Shown here piece by piece: positions 54,095-61,982 of a stretch of DNA of 64,000 nt. The position numbers and the translations under genes were made by a program. This stretch comes from SLRI01 sp964576715. GTDB lineage: Bacteria; Pseudomonadota; Alphaproteobacteria; Geminicoccales; Geminicoccaceae. Each line of letters starts with the position of its first letter. Position 1 is the first letter of the stretch. The DNA lies in contig CAZNWE010000002.1 in the NCBI GenBank assembly GCA_964576715.1, positions 1 through 64,000 on the forward strand, written 5' to 3'. The notes beneath the pieces were generated by a model. It was not told the DNA's origin, searched no databases, and saw only the letters and a program-made list of their open reading frames with translations.

Positions 54095-54163
54095 GCATCA
54101 TCCTCTCCGCTTTCACTTTTTTTCGACGTTTGGTCGGGGTCTGGGGAAGATCATCTTCCCCAG
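54095..54163. repeat. Dispersed palindromic repeat element, copy 3
   Basis: Between two convergent genes. The left half holds CATCATCCTCTCCGC (54097-54111 region), a degraded form of the left palindrome. TTTTTTTCGACG follows, and then a perfect right palindrome of 11-bp arms, CTGGGGAAGAT (54141-54151), C, ATCTTCCCCAG (54153-54163). The right palindrome could act as a bidirectional terminator for the ATPase gene and the leftward GST gene. Confidence 0.55.
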
Positions 54164-54176
54164 CTCTCGGCCTTGC

Positions 54177-54812
54177 TTATCCCGGCAGCGGGATGGTGTG
54201 GCCCATGGCGGGGACGTCGTAGCCGCGCTGCACGCCCGGGCGCCCGGCTAGTTCGACGTACCAGCGCCGGACGTTGGCGAAGTCGGCGAGGTCGATGCCC
54301 TGCCACTCGAAGCGGGAGAACCACGGCCAAGTGGCGAAGTCGGCGATGCTGAGGAAGTCGCCGGCGAGGTAGCGGGTCTCGCCCAGCCGCCGGTCGGCGA
54401 CGCCGTAGAGGCGCCTCGCCTCGTTGCCGTAGCGCGTCTCGGCATAAGGTGCCTTGCCGGGGTTGAAGCGCAGGAAGTGGTGGGCCTGGCCGAGCATCGG
54501 GCCGACGCCGCCCATCTGCCACATCAGCCATTCGAGCACGGGCCAGCGATCGTCCGGCGTCCTGCCCATGAACGTCCCGGTTTTCTCGGCCAGGTAGATG
54601 AGGATGGCGCCGGATTCGAAGATCGAGCGGCCGGTGTCCCGGTCGACGATCGCCGGGATCTTGTTGTTCGGGCTGATCTTCAGAAAGTCGGGGGCGAACT
54701 GGGCGTCCTTGCCGATGTCGATGGCGTGCACCGTATAGGGCAGGCCACATTCCTCCAGCATGATGGAGATCTTGCGGCCGTTGGGCGTGCTCCAGGTATA
54801 GAACTCGATCAA
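54177..54812 (-). CDS. Glutathione S-transferase family protein (YfcG/Ure2p-like)
   Basis: A 211-residue protein with the thioredoxin-like N-terminal domain (IEFYTWSTPNGRKISIMLEE), where PNGRK gives the YfcG-type active site. SPNNKIPAIVDRDTG, IFESGAILIYLAEKTG and the helical C-terminal domain starting around residue 90 (WPVLEWLMWQMGGVGPMLGQ) are typical. YfcG-like enzymes reduce disulfides. It lies 87 bp after the AtzE-like gene in the same direction, possibly the end of that transcript. Confidence 0.87.
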   Translation of the reverse strand: MIEFYTWSTPNGRKISIMLEECGLPYTVHAIDIGKDAQFAPDFLKISPNNKIPAIVDRDTGRSIFESGAILIYLAEKTGTFMGRTPDDRWPVLEWLMWQMGGVGPMLGQAHHFLRFNPGKAPYAETRYGNEARRLYGVADRRLGETRYLAGDFLSIADFATWPWFSRFEWQGIDLADFANVRRWYVELAGRPGVQRGYDVPAMGHTIPLPG

Positions 54813-54899
54813 CAGGCGGCTCCCGGCGGCTCGGCTTGCTGCTCTTGGCAGAGCCGGGCCGTTTAAGCGGTTTGCCCGAAGAGTGGCAACCGGCGCACC

Positions 54900-56318
54900 T
54901 CAGAGGCCGAGCGACGGGTGGGGTGTGGCCGGCTGGCTGACGCCGATTGCTTCCAGGTGACGGGCCGCCCTGAGGCAGAGATCCTCGCGCCAGGGGGCGG
55001 CGGCGAGTTGCACGCCAATGGGCAGATCGCCCAGCACTGCCGCCGGGACGCAAGCGACGGGCAGGCCAGCACAGGAGATGGGCTGGGTGAAGATTCCGAT
55101 ATTGGGGCGGGTGGGCATCAGGGTGCCGTCGAGCGTCATCGCCTTCTGGCCGATCCGCGGCGCCGGGCTCGGGGTGGCGGGGGCGATCAGGAGGTCGATC
55201 CGGGCGAACAGGCCGGCGAGGCGCCGGGCCCAGGCGCGCCTCGCCAGCTGCGCCTTGACCAGCCAGCCGGCGGGCAGCAGGGCACCAGCCAGGAAGCGGT
55301 CGCGGGTGTCGGGATCGAAGCCGTCGGCAGCGGTCCTGAGGCGGTCGAGGTGCAAGGCGGCGCTCTCGGCGTTGGTCACGAGGAAGGCGGCGGCGCGGGC
55401 CGCTTCGGCGTCGTCGAGGACGACGACCTCGGTTGCCCCGAGCGCCTCGGCGACGCGGGCGACGGCATGGCGTGCCGGGTCGGTGAGCTGGCGGGCGAAC
55501 CAGCCGCCGGCAATGGCGATGCGCAGGCCGCTGATCCCGCCATCGAGGCTAGGGGTCACCGGCTCTGGCGGCCTCGCGGTGCAGGCGTGGTCGGCGGGGT
55601 CCGGGCCTTGCAGCGCATCGTAGGCGAGCGCCAGATCGCCGACGCTGCGGGCCAAGGGGCCCAGATGATCGAGGCTGTCGCAGAACGGGAAGGTGCCGCT
55701 GCGGCCGAGCCTGCCATAGGTGGGCTTGAGCCCGAAGATGCCGCAGAACGAGGCCGGCACCCGGATCGAGCCGTTGGTGTCCGAGCCGAGGCTGAGCGGC
55801 GCCAGCCCTGCAGCGGTGGCGGCGCCTGAGCCCGAGGAGGAGCCGCCGGCCATGTGCTCGGGGGCGACGGGATTGCGGCAGACGCCGTCATGGGCATTCT
55901 CGCCGGTGAAGTCGTAGGCGTACTCGCCCATGTTGAGGGCACCGGTGAGGACGGCGCCGGCGGCGTTCAGCCGCTCGACCAGCAAGGCGTCGGCCCGGGC
56001 CGGCGGATGGCGGCGGTTGAGCGCGGCACCCGCCCGGGTCGTGACCCCCGCGATGTCGAACAGGTTCTTGACCGCGAACGGCACGCCGGCGAGCGTGCCC
56101 AGCGCAGCGCCCCGCGCCCGTGCTGCATCGACGGCCCGGGCCTCGCTCAGGGCGCGGTCGAAGGTCCGGTCGGTGAAGGCGTTGAGCGGCGGATCGACCC
56201 GCTCGATCCGGCCGATCGCCGCCTCGGCCACCTCGACGGCGGTGACCTCGCCGGCGCGTACCGCCGCCGCGATGGCCGAGGCCGGAGCGTCCCAGACGAG
56301 CGGGTCAGCTTTCGTCAT
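54900..56318 (-). CDS. atzE: AtzE-like amidase (amidase-signature family)
   Basis: A 472-residue amidase from ATG 56318. The catalytic triad is visible: Lys84 in FAVKNLFDIAG, the cis-Ser (about 161) in GGSSSGSGAA and the nucleophile Ser (about 184) in SDTNGSIRVPA. The motif reads DTNGS where most relatives have DTGGS. The partner gene encoding an AtzG-type small subunit (DUF4089) overlaps its start by 14 bases, the arrangement of AtzE-AtzG, which hydrolyses 1-carboxybiuret. GatA is ruled out because no gatB/gatC is present. It probably forms a complex with the small subunit. Confidence 0.82.
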   Translation of the reverse strand: MTKADPLVWDAPASAIAAAVRAGEVTAVEVAEAAIGRIERVDPPLNAFTDRTFDRALSEARAVDAARARGAALGTLAGVPFAVKNLFDIAGVTTRAGAALNRRHPPARADALLVERLNAAGAVLTGALNMGEYAYDFTGENAHDGVCRNPVAPEHMAGGSSSGSGAATAAGLAPLSLGSDTNGSIRVPASFCGIFGLKPTYGRLGRSGTFPFCDSLDHLGPLARSVGDLALAYDALQGPDPADHACTARPPEPVTPSLDGGISGLRIAIAGGWFARQLTDPARHAVARVAEALGATEVVVLDDAEAARAAAFLVTNAESAALHLDRLRTAADGFDPDTRDRFLAGALLPAGWLVKAQLARRAWARRLAGLFARIDLLIAPATPSPAPRIGQKAMTLDGTLMPTRPNIGIFTQPISCAGLPVACVPAAVLGDLPIGVQLAAAPWREDLCLRAARHLEAIGVSQPATPHPSLGL

Positions 56319-56520
56319 GCGGTTCGGCGGCGGCGATGGGGACGAATACCGGGGCGAGATCGAGCGTGTCGGGAGGGCTGGCCCGCTCGACCGCCTCGGC
56401 CATCGTCCTGGCGACCTCGAGGAACCGTCGCACGCCCGGCCGCTGTTCGTCGGTGATCGAAAGGCCGAGGAGCGGCGCCATGGCGTCGATCTGCCGGTCG
56501 GGGCTCCACGCCTCGGCCAT
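56305..56520 (-). CDS. atzG: AtzG-type small subunit (DUF4089)
   Basis: A 71-residue acidic, helical protein (IDAMAPLLGLSITDEQRPGVRRFLE at its core) resembling the AtzG/GatC-like partner of AtzE. In the cyanuric acid pathway AtzG stabilises the AtzE amidase. Its stop overlaps the amidase start by 14 bases on the same strand. It begins 6 bases after the permease stop. Confidence 0.78.
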   Translation of the reverse strand: MAEAWSPDRQIDAMAPLLGLSITDEQRPGVRRFLEVARTMAEAVERASPPDTLDLAPVFVPIAAAEPHDES

Positions 56521-56526
56521 TGCCAG

Positions 56527-58107
56527 CTACTCCGCGGCCACCGGTGCCGGCTCGGCGGCCGGGGCCTCGGCCAGGCCGCGGCTGGCGGCGAGGTAGAAGA
56601 GGCCGGCGACCACCGCATAGGCGGCGGCGACCATGGGGGTGACGGCGATGCCGACGGCAGGGCCGTGCATGAAGCCGAAGAAGGTGAGGATCGCCCCCGC
56701 GGCGGCGAAGGCGGCCGCCGCCATGAACCGCCGCTCGATCACGAAGACGCCGATCGCGGCGAGGACCAGGCCGGTGAGGATCGCCCCGTTGCCGAGGATG
56801 GAAAGGCCTTCGTAGAGAACACCATTGGTCGCCATGCCGGCGATCAGCGCTTCGTCGACGGTCACACCGGCGGCACCCAGGGCCCCGTCGATGAGGGTTT
56901 TCGCCCAGGCGGCGAGGTGCGGGACGAGGCCGAGCACGATGGCCGGCGCGTGGTTGGCGGGCGTCGTCTGGAAGGCCTGGGCCCCGATCAGCATGCCGAT
57001 ATAGAGGAGAATGGGCGCGATCGCGACGACCGGCACGAGGTTGAGGAAGACGGCGAGAATGCCGAGCCAGGCGAGGACCAGGACAAAGAGCCCGGTCGCG
57101 GCCGAGTAGCCGATCCGCCCGCCCATCGACTTCCACCCCGGGTGGCCGATATAGACGGCATTGGCGAAGGGCGAGCCCAACAGCGTGCCGATCAGCGAGA
57201 TCGAGCCCTCGGCGACGATCGCTTCCGTCGTGTTGTAGCTGTCGCCCGCGGCCTCGGCACTCTCGACGTTGTCCATCGCCTCGACCAGGTCATAGACGCC
57301 GAAGGGAATGGCGGTGACCAGGATGAAGCCGAGGAACTCGAAGCCGGAGAAGACGTGGTCGACCGCCGGCAGCGGGATCGAGAAGCCGAAGCTGGCGAAG
57401 CTCGAGGCCAGGCCGGCGAAGGTCATCCCGCCCACCTCGGGAAAGCCGATGAGCGTCGCCCCCCAGGCGATCACCATGCCGACGATGATGGCAACCAAAC
57501 CGGCCGGCAGGTTCCTGGGATAGCGCACGCCGCCGAACCAGCCGGCCATGATGATGGCGAGGCAGGTGATGCCGATGATCGAGGTCATGAAGATCTCCAT
57601 CGCCGGGCGCATCGAGATGAAGGCGACGGAGACCCCGGCGAGCGTGCCGAGCAGTGCCGCCCTGGGCGTGATCTTGCGGATCCAGGGGGCGATGAAGGCG
57701 CCGCCGACCAGGATGAAGCCCTGCAGGAAGACCCAGGCGAGACCCGCCTCCCAGGCCTTCACCGGATCGCCGGTCTGCCCGAGGATCGGCAACATGATGA
57801 CGAAGACGACGATGAACATGTGCGGCACGGAGGGTCCCGACGGCAAGGCGCAAACGTCGTCCCTGCCGGTCCGTCGCGCCAGCTTCCAGCCCATCCAGGC
57901 ATAGTACATGTTGCCGAGAAAGAGCATGAGACCGACGGCCGGCAGGATGCGGCCGAAGGTCAGCTCGTCGGGCAGGCCGACGACGAACTTCAACAGGCCG
58001 GTGAGCACCAGGAGATTGACCAGGACGTTGGTGCCGAGGCCAAAGAGCGCATTCCAGTCGCCAGGCGTCCACAGGGCGACGCCGCGCCTGCTGCTGGTCG
58101 ATGCCAT
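56527..58107 (-). CDS. NCS2-type (xanthine/uracil/AzgA-like) permease
   Basis: A 526-residue membrane protein with about 12 hydrophobic segments, preferring ATG 58107, which has GGAGGG seven bases upstream over the ATG at 58122. Features include GLGTNVLVNLLVLTGL, ALPSGPSVPHMFIVV, GFGS-type SFASFGFSIPLPAVD and the conserved EAMDNVESAEAAGDSYNT segment, found in the AzgA-like subgroup of nucleobase transporters. In this operon it most likely imports the ureide or nitrogen-rich substrate of the amidohydrolases. The precise substrate is unknown. Confidence 0.82.
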   Translation of the reverse strand: MASTSSRRGVALWTPGDWNALFGLGTNVLVNLLVLTGLLKFVVGLPDELTFGRILPAVGLMLFLGNMYYAWMGWKLARRTGRDDVCALPSGPSVPHMFIVVFVIMLPILGQTGDPVKAWEAGLAWVFLQGFILVGGAFIAPWIRKITPRAALLGTLAGVSVAFISMRPAMEIFMTSIIGITCLAIIMAGWFGGVRYPRNLPAGLVAIIVGMVIAWGATLIGFPEVGGMTFAGLASSFASFGFSIPLPAVDHVFSGFEFLGFILVTAIPFGVYDLVEAMDNVESAEAAGDSYNTTEAIVAEGSISLIGTLLGSPFANAVYIGHPGWKSMGGRIGYSAATGLFVLVLAWLGILAVFLNLVPVVAIAPILLYIGMLIGAQAFQTTPANHAPAIVLGLVPHLAAWAKTLIDGALGAAGVTVDEALIAGMATNGVLYEGLSILGNGAILTGLVLAAIGVFVIERRFMAAAAFAAAGAILTFFGFMHGPAVGIAVTPMVAAAYAVVAGLFYLAASRGLAEAPAAEPAPVAAE

Positions 58108-58134
58108 CACACGTCCCTCCACTGCTTGGGGAAA

Positions 58135-58818
58135 TCAGGCCGCAGAGCGGGCGGCCAGCGCATCGCTCAAGGCGGCCGTCTCGGCGACCCAGCCGAAGAT
58201 GCCGCCTTGGGCCTTGATCATCTCGAGGGCGACCCGGTGGAACTCCGGGAAGTACGAGGCGCAGGCATCGGCCAGCGCCACGCAGCGATAGCCGCGGTCG
58301 TTGGCCTCGCGGATCGTCGTGTGCACACAGATCTCGGTGGTGACGCCGGCGACAAACAGCGTGTCGATACGTCGGTTCTCGAGCATCAGGGCGAGGTCGG
58401 TCTGATAGAAGGCGCCCTTGCCGGGCTTGTCGATCACCGGCTCGCCAGGCCAGGGGCCGAGTTCGGCGAGGAGATCGTGGCCGGGCTCGCCGCGCACCAG
58501 GATCCGCCCCATCGGCCCCTCGTCGCCGATCTTGCGGCCCGGCGCACCACGGGCGAGCTTGGCCGGGGGCACGTCGGCGAGATCGGGCCGGTGGCCTTCC
58601 CGGGTGTGGATGACCAACAGGCCCTGCGCGCGGGCGGCGGCGAGGGCCTTCGCACAAGGTGCGATCGCCGGGCGCAACAGGTCGACATCGTTGCCGAGCG
58701 AGGCGCCGAAGCCGCCGGGCTCGAGGAAGTCGCGCTGCATGTCGATGACGATCAGGGCCGCCCGCTGCGGCTCGAAGGCGAGTGCGGCCGGTTCCGCCCG
58801 GATCATCGAGGTCGACAT
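58135..58818 (-). CDS. biuH: Biuret hydrolase-like cysteine hydrolase (isochorismatase family)
   Basis: A 227-residue hydrolase from ATG 58818, with AGGAGG five bases upstream. The catalytic Asp26 (IVIDMQRDFLEPGG), Lys131 (VIDKPGKGAF) and Cys164 (GVTTEICVHTT) are all present. The spacing Lys131-Cys164 of 33 residues is close to that remembered for biuret hydrolase. Biuret hydrolase, triuret hydrolase, guanylurea hydrolase and ureidoacrylate hydrolase (RutB) are alternatives in the same family. Linkage to AtzE/AtzG and AtzF favours biuret or triuret. It is the first gene after the operator at 58843. Confidence 0.72.
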   Translation of the reverse strand: MSTSMIRAEPAALAFEPQRAALIVIDMQRDFLEPGGFGASLGNDVDLLRPAIAPCAKALAAARAQGLLVIHTREGHRPDLADVPPAKLARGAPGRKIGDEGPMGRILVRGEPGHDLLAELGPWPGEPVIDKPGKGAFYQTDLALMLENRRIDTLFVAGVTTEICVHTTIREANDRGYRCVALADACASYFPEFHRVALEMIKAQGGIFGWVAETAALSDALAARSAA

Positions 58819-58842
58819 CGTGGCCTCCTGTTTCCACGCTGG

Positions 58843-58864
58843 CTGTATGCAATTTTGCATTCAA
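58843..58864. promoter_or_regulatory. Tandem TTG-N4-CAA operator, site 2
   Basis: Decamers CTGTATGCAA (58843-58852, one mismatch) and TTGCATTCAA (58855-58864, perfect) start 12 bases apart. The site lies 25-46 bp upstream of the biuH start on the leftward side and about 430 bp before the GntR gene on the rightward side. It fits a repressor site over the promoter of the biuH-permease-atzG-atzE operon. Confidence 0.65.
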
Positions 58865-59292
58865 AAATGATGCCAACCGTGGCAAAGCGACCAGCACCCG
58901 GGGTTGGCCCGGGGCCGGCCTGGGGCCGGGTCAGGCTGCCACGCTGGCAGCTGCGGCCGGCGGGCGGCGCACTGCCCGCCGGGTGGGCGGCCACTGCCCA
59001 GAAATGCAGCGGCTGACACGTCGCCGGCCGGGCCGCTAGAAGAGTGCCGTCGTTGGCGCGAGGAGAGCGTTTTGCAGACTGACGAGCCGGCAATGACGAC
59101 CGGGGTCCGGGGCATCGTCGATGCCGGCGACAGGATGAGGCTCAACGAGGCATGCCGGGGCCGCCCCGCGGCCGGCCGCCAGCTGGTGGGCACGCTCGGG
59201 CGCCGGATGACGATCGGTGCCGGGCGCCGGACGCCGGCACTCGTCGCGCGCCGGCGCCGGCTGGCCGGCCGTGCCGCGGCGGAGAGCGGCGC
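58865..59292. other. Long leader between the biuH operator and the GntR gene
   Basis: About 430 bp precede the regulator gene. The stretch holds one small open frame (59072-59296) and no other feature I can assign. Long GC-rich open frames in it are shadows. It may contain the gntR promoter, but no clear boxes were found. Confidence 0.35.
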
Positions 59293-59296
59293 GTGA
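59072..59296 (+). CDS. Possible short leader peptide coupled to the GntR gene
   Basis: A 74-residue frame from TTG 59072 (AGGAGAG lies four bases upstream) or ATG 59093. It ends at TGA 59294-59296, overlapping the GTG start of the regulator as GTGA. The sequence is basic and low in complexity (RTPALVARRRRLAGRAAAES), not recognised. The shared stop and start suggest translational coupling, but a chance open frame in GC-rich DNA is equally possible. Confidence 0.25.
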   Translation: MQTDEPAMTTGVRGIVDAGDRMRLNEACRGRPAAGRQLVGTLGRRMTIGAGRRTPALVARRRRLAGRAAAESGA

Positions 59297-60009
59297 GCGG
59301 TCGCCATGCCGGTCGCTCGACCATGGTCGAGCGGCTGACCCGGGAGCTCGCCGACGCCATTGCCGAGGGTGCCCTGGCCCCCGGGGTCAAGCTCGACGAG
59401 CAGGCGCTGGCTGCTCGCTTCGGCGTCTCGCGCACGCCGGTGCGCGAGACCCTCAACCGCCTCGCGTCCAGTGGCCTGGTCGAGAAGCGGCCGCATCGCG
59501 GCGTGGTCGTGGCCAATGTCACGCTCGAGCGGCTCTTGCAGATGTTCGAGGTGATGACCGAGCTCGAGGGGAGCTGCGCGCGGTTCGCCGCCGAGCGGAT
59601 GAGCGCCGTCGAGAAGCGCGCGCTTTTGGCGTTGCACGAGGCCAGCCGCGTCGAGGTCGAGGCCGGCGATCTCGACGGCTACGATGCCGCCAACCGGCAG
59701 TTCCACCGAACCATCTACGAGGGCGGGCGGAACCCGTTCCTGGTCGAGACGACGCTCGACATGCGCCGGCGGCTGCAGCCGTTTCGCCGCGCCCAGTTCC
59801 GCCTCGAGGGCCGGCTCGCATCGAGCCACGCCGAGCACCAGATCGTCGTCGCGGCGATCGGGGCGGGCGACGGTGAGACCGCCTACCGATCGATGCGAGC
59901 GCATATCCTGGCGGTCAAGGACGCCTATCGCAGCTTTGCCAGCCTCGCGGCGGCACCGGCGGCGGCGCCGGTGCGGCTCGCGGCGTTGGAGCTGGCACCC
60001 GAGCATTGA
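59293..60009 (+). CDS. GntR/FCD-family transcription regulator
   Basis: A 238-residue regulator from GTG 59293, selected because GGAGAG (59281-59286) lies six bases upstream. ATG 59323 and a longer frame from 59152 are alternatives. The N-terminal winged helix carries ALAARFGVSRTPVRETLNRLAS. The C-terminal all-helical FCD domain has metal-binding residues in DAANRQFHRTIY, SSHAEHQIVV and MRAHILAV. Such proteins bind small carboxylates or amides and usually repress. Its location between the biuH and atzF operators, both with TTG-N4-CAA pairs, makes it the candidate regulator of the whole ureide cluster. Confidence 0.85.
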   Translation: MSGRHAGRSTMVERLTRELADAIAEGALAPGVKLDEQALAARFGVSRTPVRETLNRLASSGLVEKRPHRGVVVANVTLERLLQMFEVMTELEGSCARFAAERMSAVEKRALLALHEASRVEVEAGDLDGYDAANRQFHRTIYEGGRNPFLVETTLDMRRRLQPFRRAQFRLEGRLASSHAEHQIVVAAIGAGDGETAYRSMRAHILAVKDAYRSFASLAAAPAAAPVRLAALELAPEH

Positions 60010-60049
60010 CGCGCGCCCGCCTGACGACGCTGGTGGCACGGCATCAGTT

Positions 60050-60071
60050 TTGCATACAATCTTGCACGCAA
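60050..60071. promoter_or_regulatory. Tandem TTG-N4-CAA operator, site 3
   Basis: TTGCATACAA (60050-60059) and TTGCACGCAA (60062-60071) are both perfect matches, 12 bases apart. They lie just 41 bp after the GntR stop and overlap the ATG at 60071 by one base. This is the best copy of the site and is directly next to atzF. Confidence 0.68.
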
Positions 60072-60100
60072 TGATTTCGCGAACGAGGGAGCCGCCGCTC

Positions 60101-61909
60101 GTGCTGAACACCTTGGGCTTCGATCGCAACAGCTTGCACCGGGCCTACGCCCAGGGCCTCGACGTCGCCGCCGTGCTCGCCGAATACCGGCGCCGCACCC
60201 TGGCCACGGACGATCCCGGCATCTTCCTGCACCAGCTCTCGGACGACGCCATCGCCGCCGCCATCGCCGGCCTGCCGCTCTTCGACCCTGAAGCGCACCC
60301 GCTCTGGGGCCTGCCGTTTGCGGTCAAGGACAATATCGACGTTGCAGGCGCACCCACCACCGCCGCCTGCCCGGCCTTCGCCTATGTGCCCGAGGTCGAC
60401 GCGCCGGTGGTGGCCCGGCTTCGCGCGGCGGGCGCCATTCCTGTCGCCAAGACCAATCTCGACCAGTTCGCCACAGGGCTCGTCGGCGTGCGCACCCCCT
60501 ATCCCGTGCCGCGGAATGCCCTGGACGCCGAGATCGTGCCGGGCGGGTCGTCGTCCGGGTCGGCCGTGGCCGTGGCGCACGGGCTCGTCAGCTTCGCCCT
60601 TGGCACGGACACCGCGGGCTCCGGGCGGGTGCCGGCGGCGCTCAACAACCTCGTGGGCCTGAAGCCCTCGCTCGGCGCGCTCTCGACCCGTGGCGTCGTG
60701 CCCGCCTGCCGGACCCTGGACTGCGTCTCGATCTTCGCCCTTACCGTCGACGATGCCTGGGCGGCCTTCGCGGCCGCGGCCGCCTTCGATCCGGGCGACC
60801 CCTTTAGCCGCGAGCGCACGGCTGGCGGCTACGGCCCGGCACCTGCGGCGCTCAAGGTCGGCGTGCCCACCCCGGCCTCGCGCCGCTTCTTCGGCGACAC
60901 CGTGCAGGCTGCCATGTTCGAGGCGGCGCTCGCCGACCTCGAGGAGCTTGGTGCGGAGTTGGTGCCCGTCGATCTCGAGCCCTTCTACGCGGTCGCCGAC
61001 CTTCTCTACGAAGGTGCCTGGGTGGCCGAGCGGCTGGCGGCGATCGAGGGCTTCATGGCAAGGACGCCCGAGGCGCTGCACCCGACCACCCGGGCGATCA
61101 TCGGCGGGGCCGACAAGCTCACCGCGGTCGACGCGTTCAACGGCTTCTACCGCCTGGCCGAGCTTCGCAGGAGCCTGGCACCGGTCATCGCCGCTCTCGA
61201 CCTCATCGTCGTGCCGTCGATCCCGGGCTTCGTCACCATGGCCGAGATAGCCGCCGACCCGATCGGCCCGAACAGCCGCCTCGGCACCTACACCAACTTC
61301 GTCAACCTTCTCGATCTCGCCGCCATCACCGTGCCGACCAGGCCGCGCGGCGACGGCCGGCCGGGCTCGGTGACCCTGCTCGCACCGGGTGGTGCCGATG
61401 GCCGGATCGCCGCGGTCGCCCGGGCGCTGCATCACATGGCGGGACAGGCTCTGGGTGCCACCGGCCGCCCGCTCGAGCCGACCCCGCCGCCGCCGCCGAG
61501 TGCTGGCCCTGGCGAAATCGAGCTCGTGGTCGTGGGTGCGCACATGCAGGGCATGGCCTTGAGCCCCGAACTGATCCTGGCGGGCGGGCGGTTCTTGCGC
61601 GCGACCACCACGACGAGGCGCTACCGGCTCTGGGCGCTCGCCGGCATGACCCCGGCCCGGCCCGGGCTGACCCGGACCAGCGACGACGACCCGGCGGCCG
61701 GCGCCATCGAGGCCGAGGTCTGGGCACTGCCCGAAGCCGCCTTCGCCCGACTGACGGCGAGCATCCCCGCCCCCTTGTCGATCGGCACGCTGGAGCTCGC
61801 CGATGGCACAGCACCCAAAGGCTTTCTCGCCGAGGCGGCCGGCACCAAGGGCGCGGTCGACATCACCGCTCTGGGCAGCTGGCGGCGCTACTGCGCAACC
61901 GCGAGCTGA
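60101..61909 (+). CDS. atzF: Allophanate hydrolase (AtzF type)
   Basis: A 602-residue protein if started at GTG 60101, or 612 if at ATG 60071. I prefer 60101 because GGAG (60088-60091) is nine bases upstream, while the ATG has no ribosome site and lies inside operator site 3. An amidase-signature domain (to about residue 455) has FAVKDNIDVAG (Lys), PGGSSSGSAV and the hallmark GTDTAGSGRVPA with the nucleophile Ser. A C-terminal domain (about 470-600) with ELVVVGAHMQGMAL is typical of allophanate hydrolases. It converts allophanate (urea-1-carboxylate) to ammonia and CO2. No urea carboxylase is adjacent, so the allophanate should come from biuret or carboxybiuret. Confidence 0.92.
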   Translation: MLNTLGFDRNSLHRAYAQGLDVAAVLAEYRRRTLATDDPGIFLHQLSDDAIAAAIAGLPLFDPEAHPLWGLPFAVKDNIDVAGAPTTAACPAFAYVPEVDAPVVARLRAAGAIPVAKTNLDQFATGLVGVRTPYPVPRNALDAEIVPGGSSSGSAVAVAHGLVSFALGTDTAGSGRVPAALNNLVGLKPSLGALSTRGVVPACRTLDCVSIFALTVDDAWAAFAAAAAFDPGDPFSRERTAGGYGPAPAALKVGVPTPASRRFFGDTVQAAMFEAALADLEELGAELVPVDLEPFYAVADLLYEGAWVAERLAAIEGFMARTPEALHPTTRAIIGGADKLTAVDAFNGFYRLAELRRSLAPVIAALDLIVVPSIPGFVTMAEIAADPIGPNSRLGTYTNFVNLLDLAAITVPTRPRGDGRPGSVTLLAPGGADGRIAAVARALHHMAGQALGATGRPLEPTPPPPPSAGPGEIELVVVGAHMQGMALSPELILAGGRFLRATTTTRRYRLWALAGMTPARPGLTRTSDDDPAAGAIEAEVWALPEAAFARLTASIPAPLSIGTLELADGTAPKGFLAEAAGTKGAVDITALGSWRRYCATAS

Positions 61910-61982
61910 GCCGTCACCACCCTTGCGACCGGCCTGGCGATCCGGCACATTTGCCACGCATAAGGAACAAAGGGGGGCAATG

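Noticed and set aside
55930..59016. Rightward open frame of 1028 residues across atzE, atzG, permease and biuH
   Set aside because: It is opposite to four real genes with complete catalytic motifs and is Asp/Gly/Arg-rich shadow sequence.
61951..61960. TTGCCACGCA before the amidase gene as a fourth GntR operator
   Set aside because: It does not match TTG-N4-CAA and has no second decamer 12 bp away.
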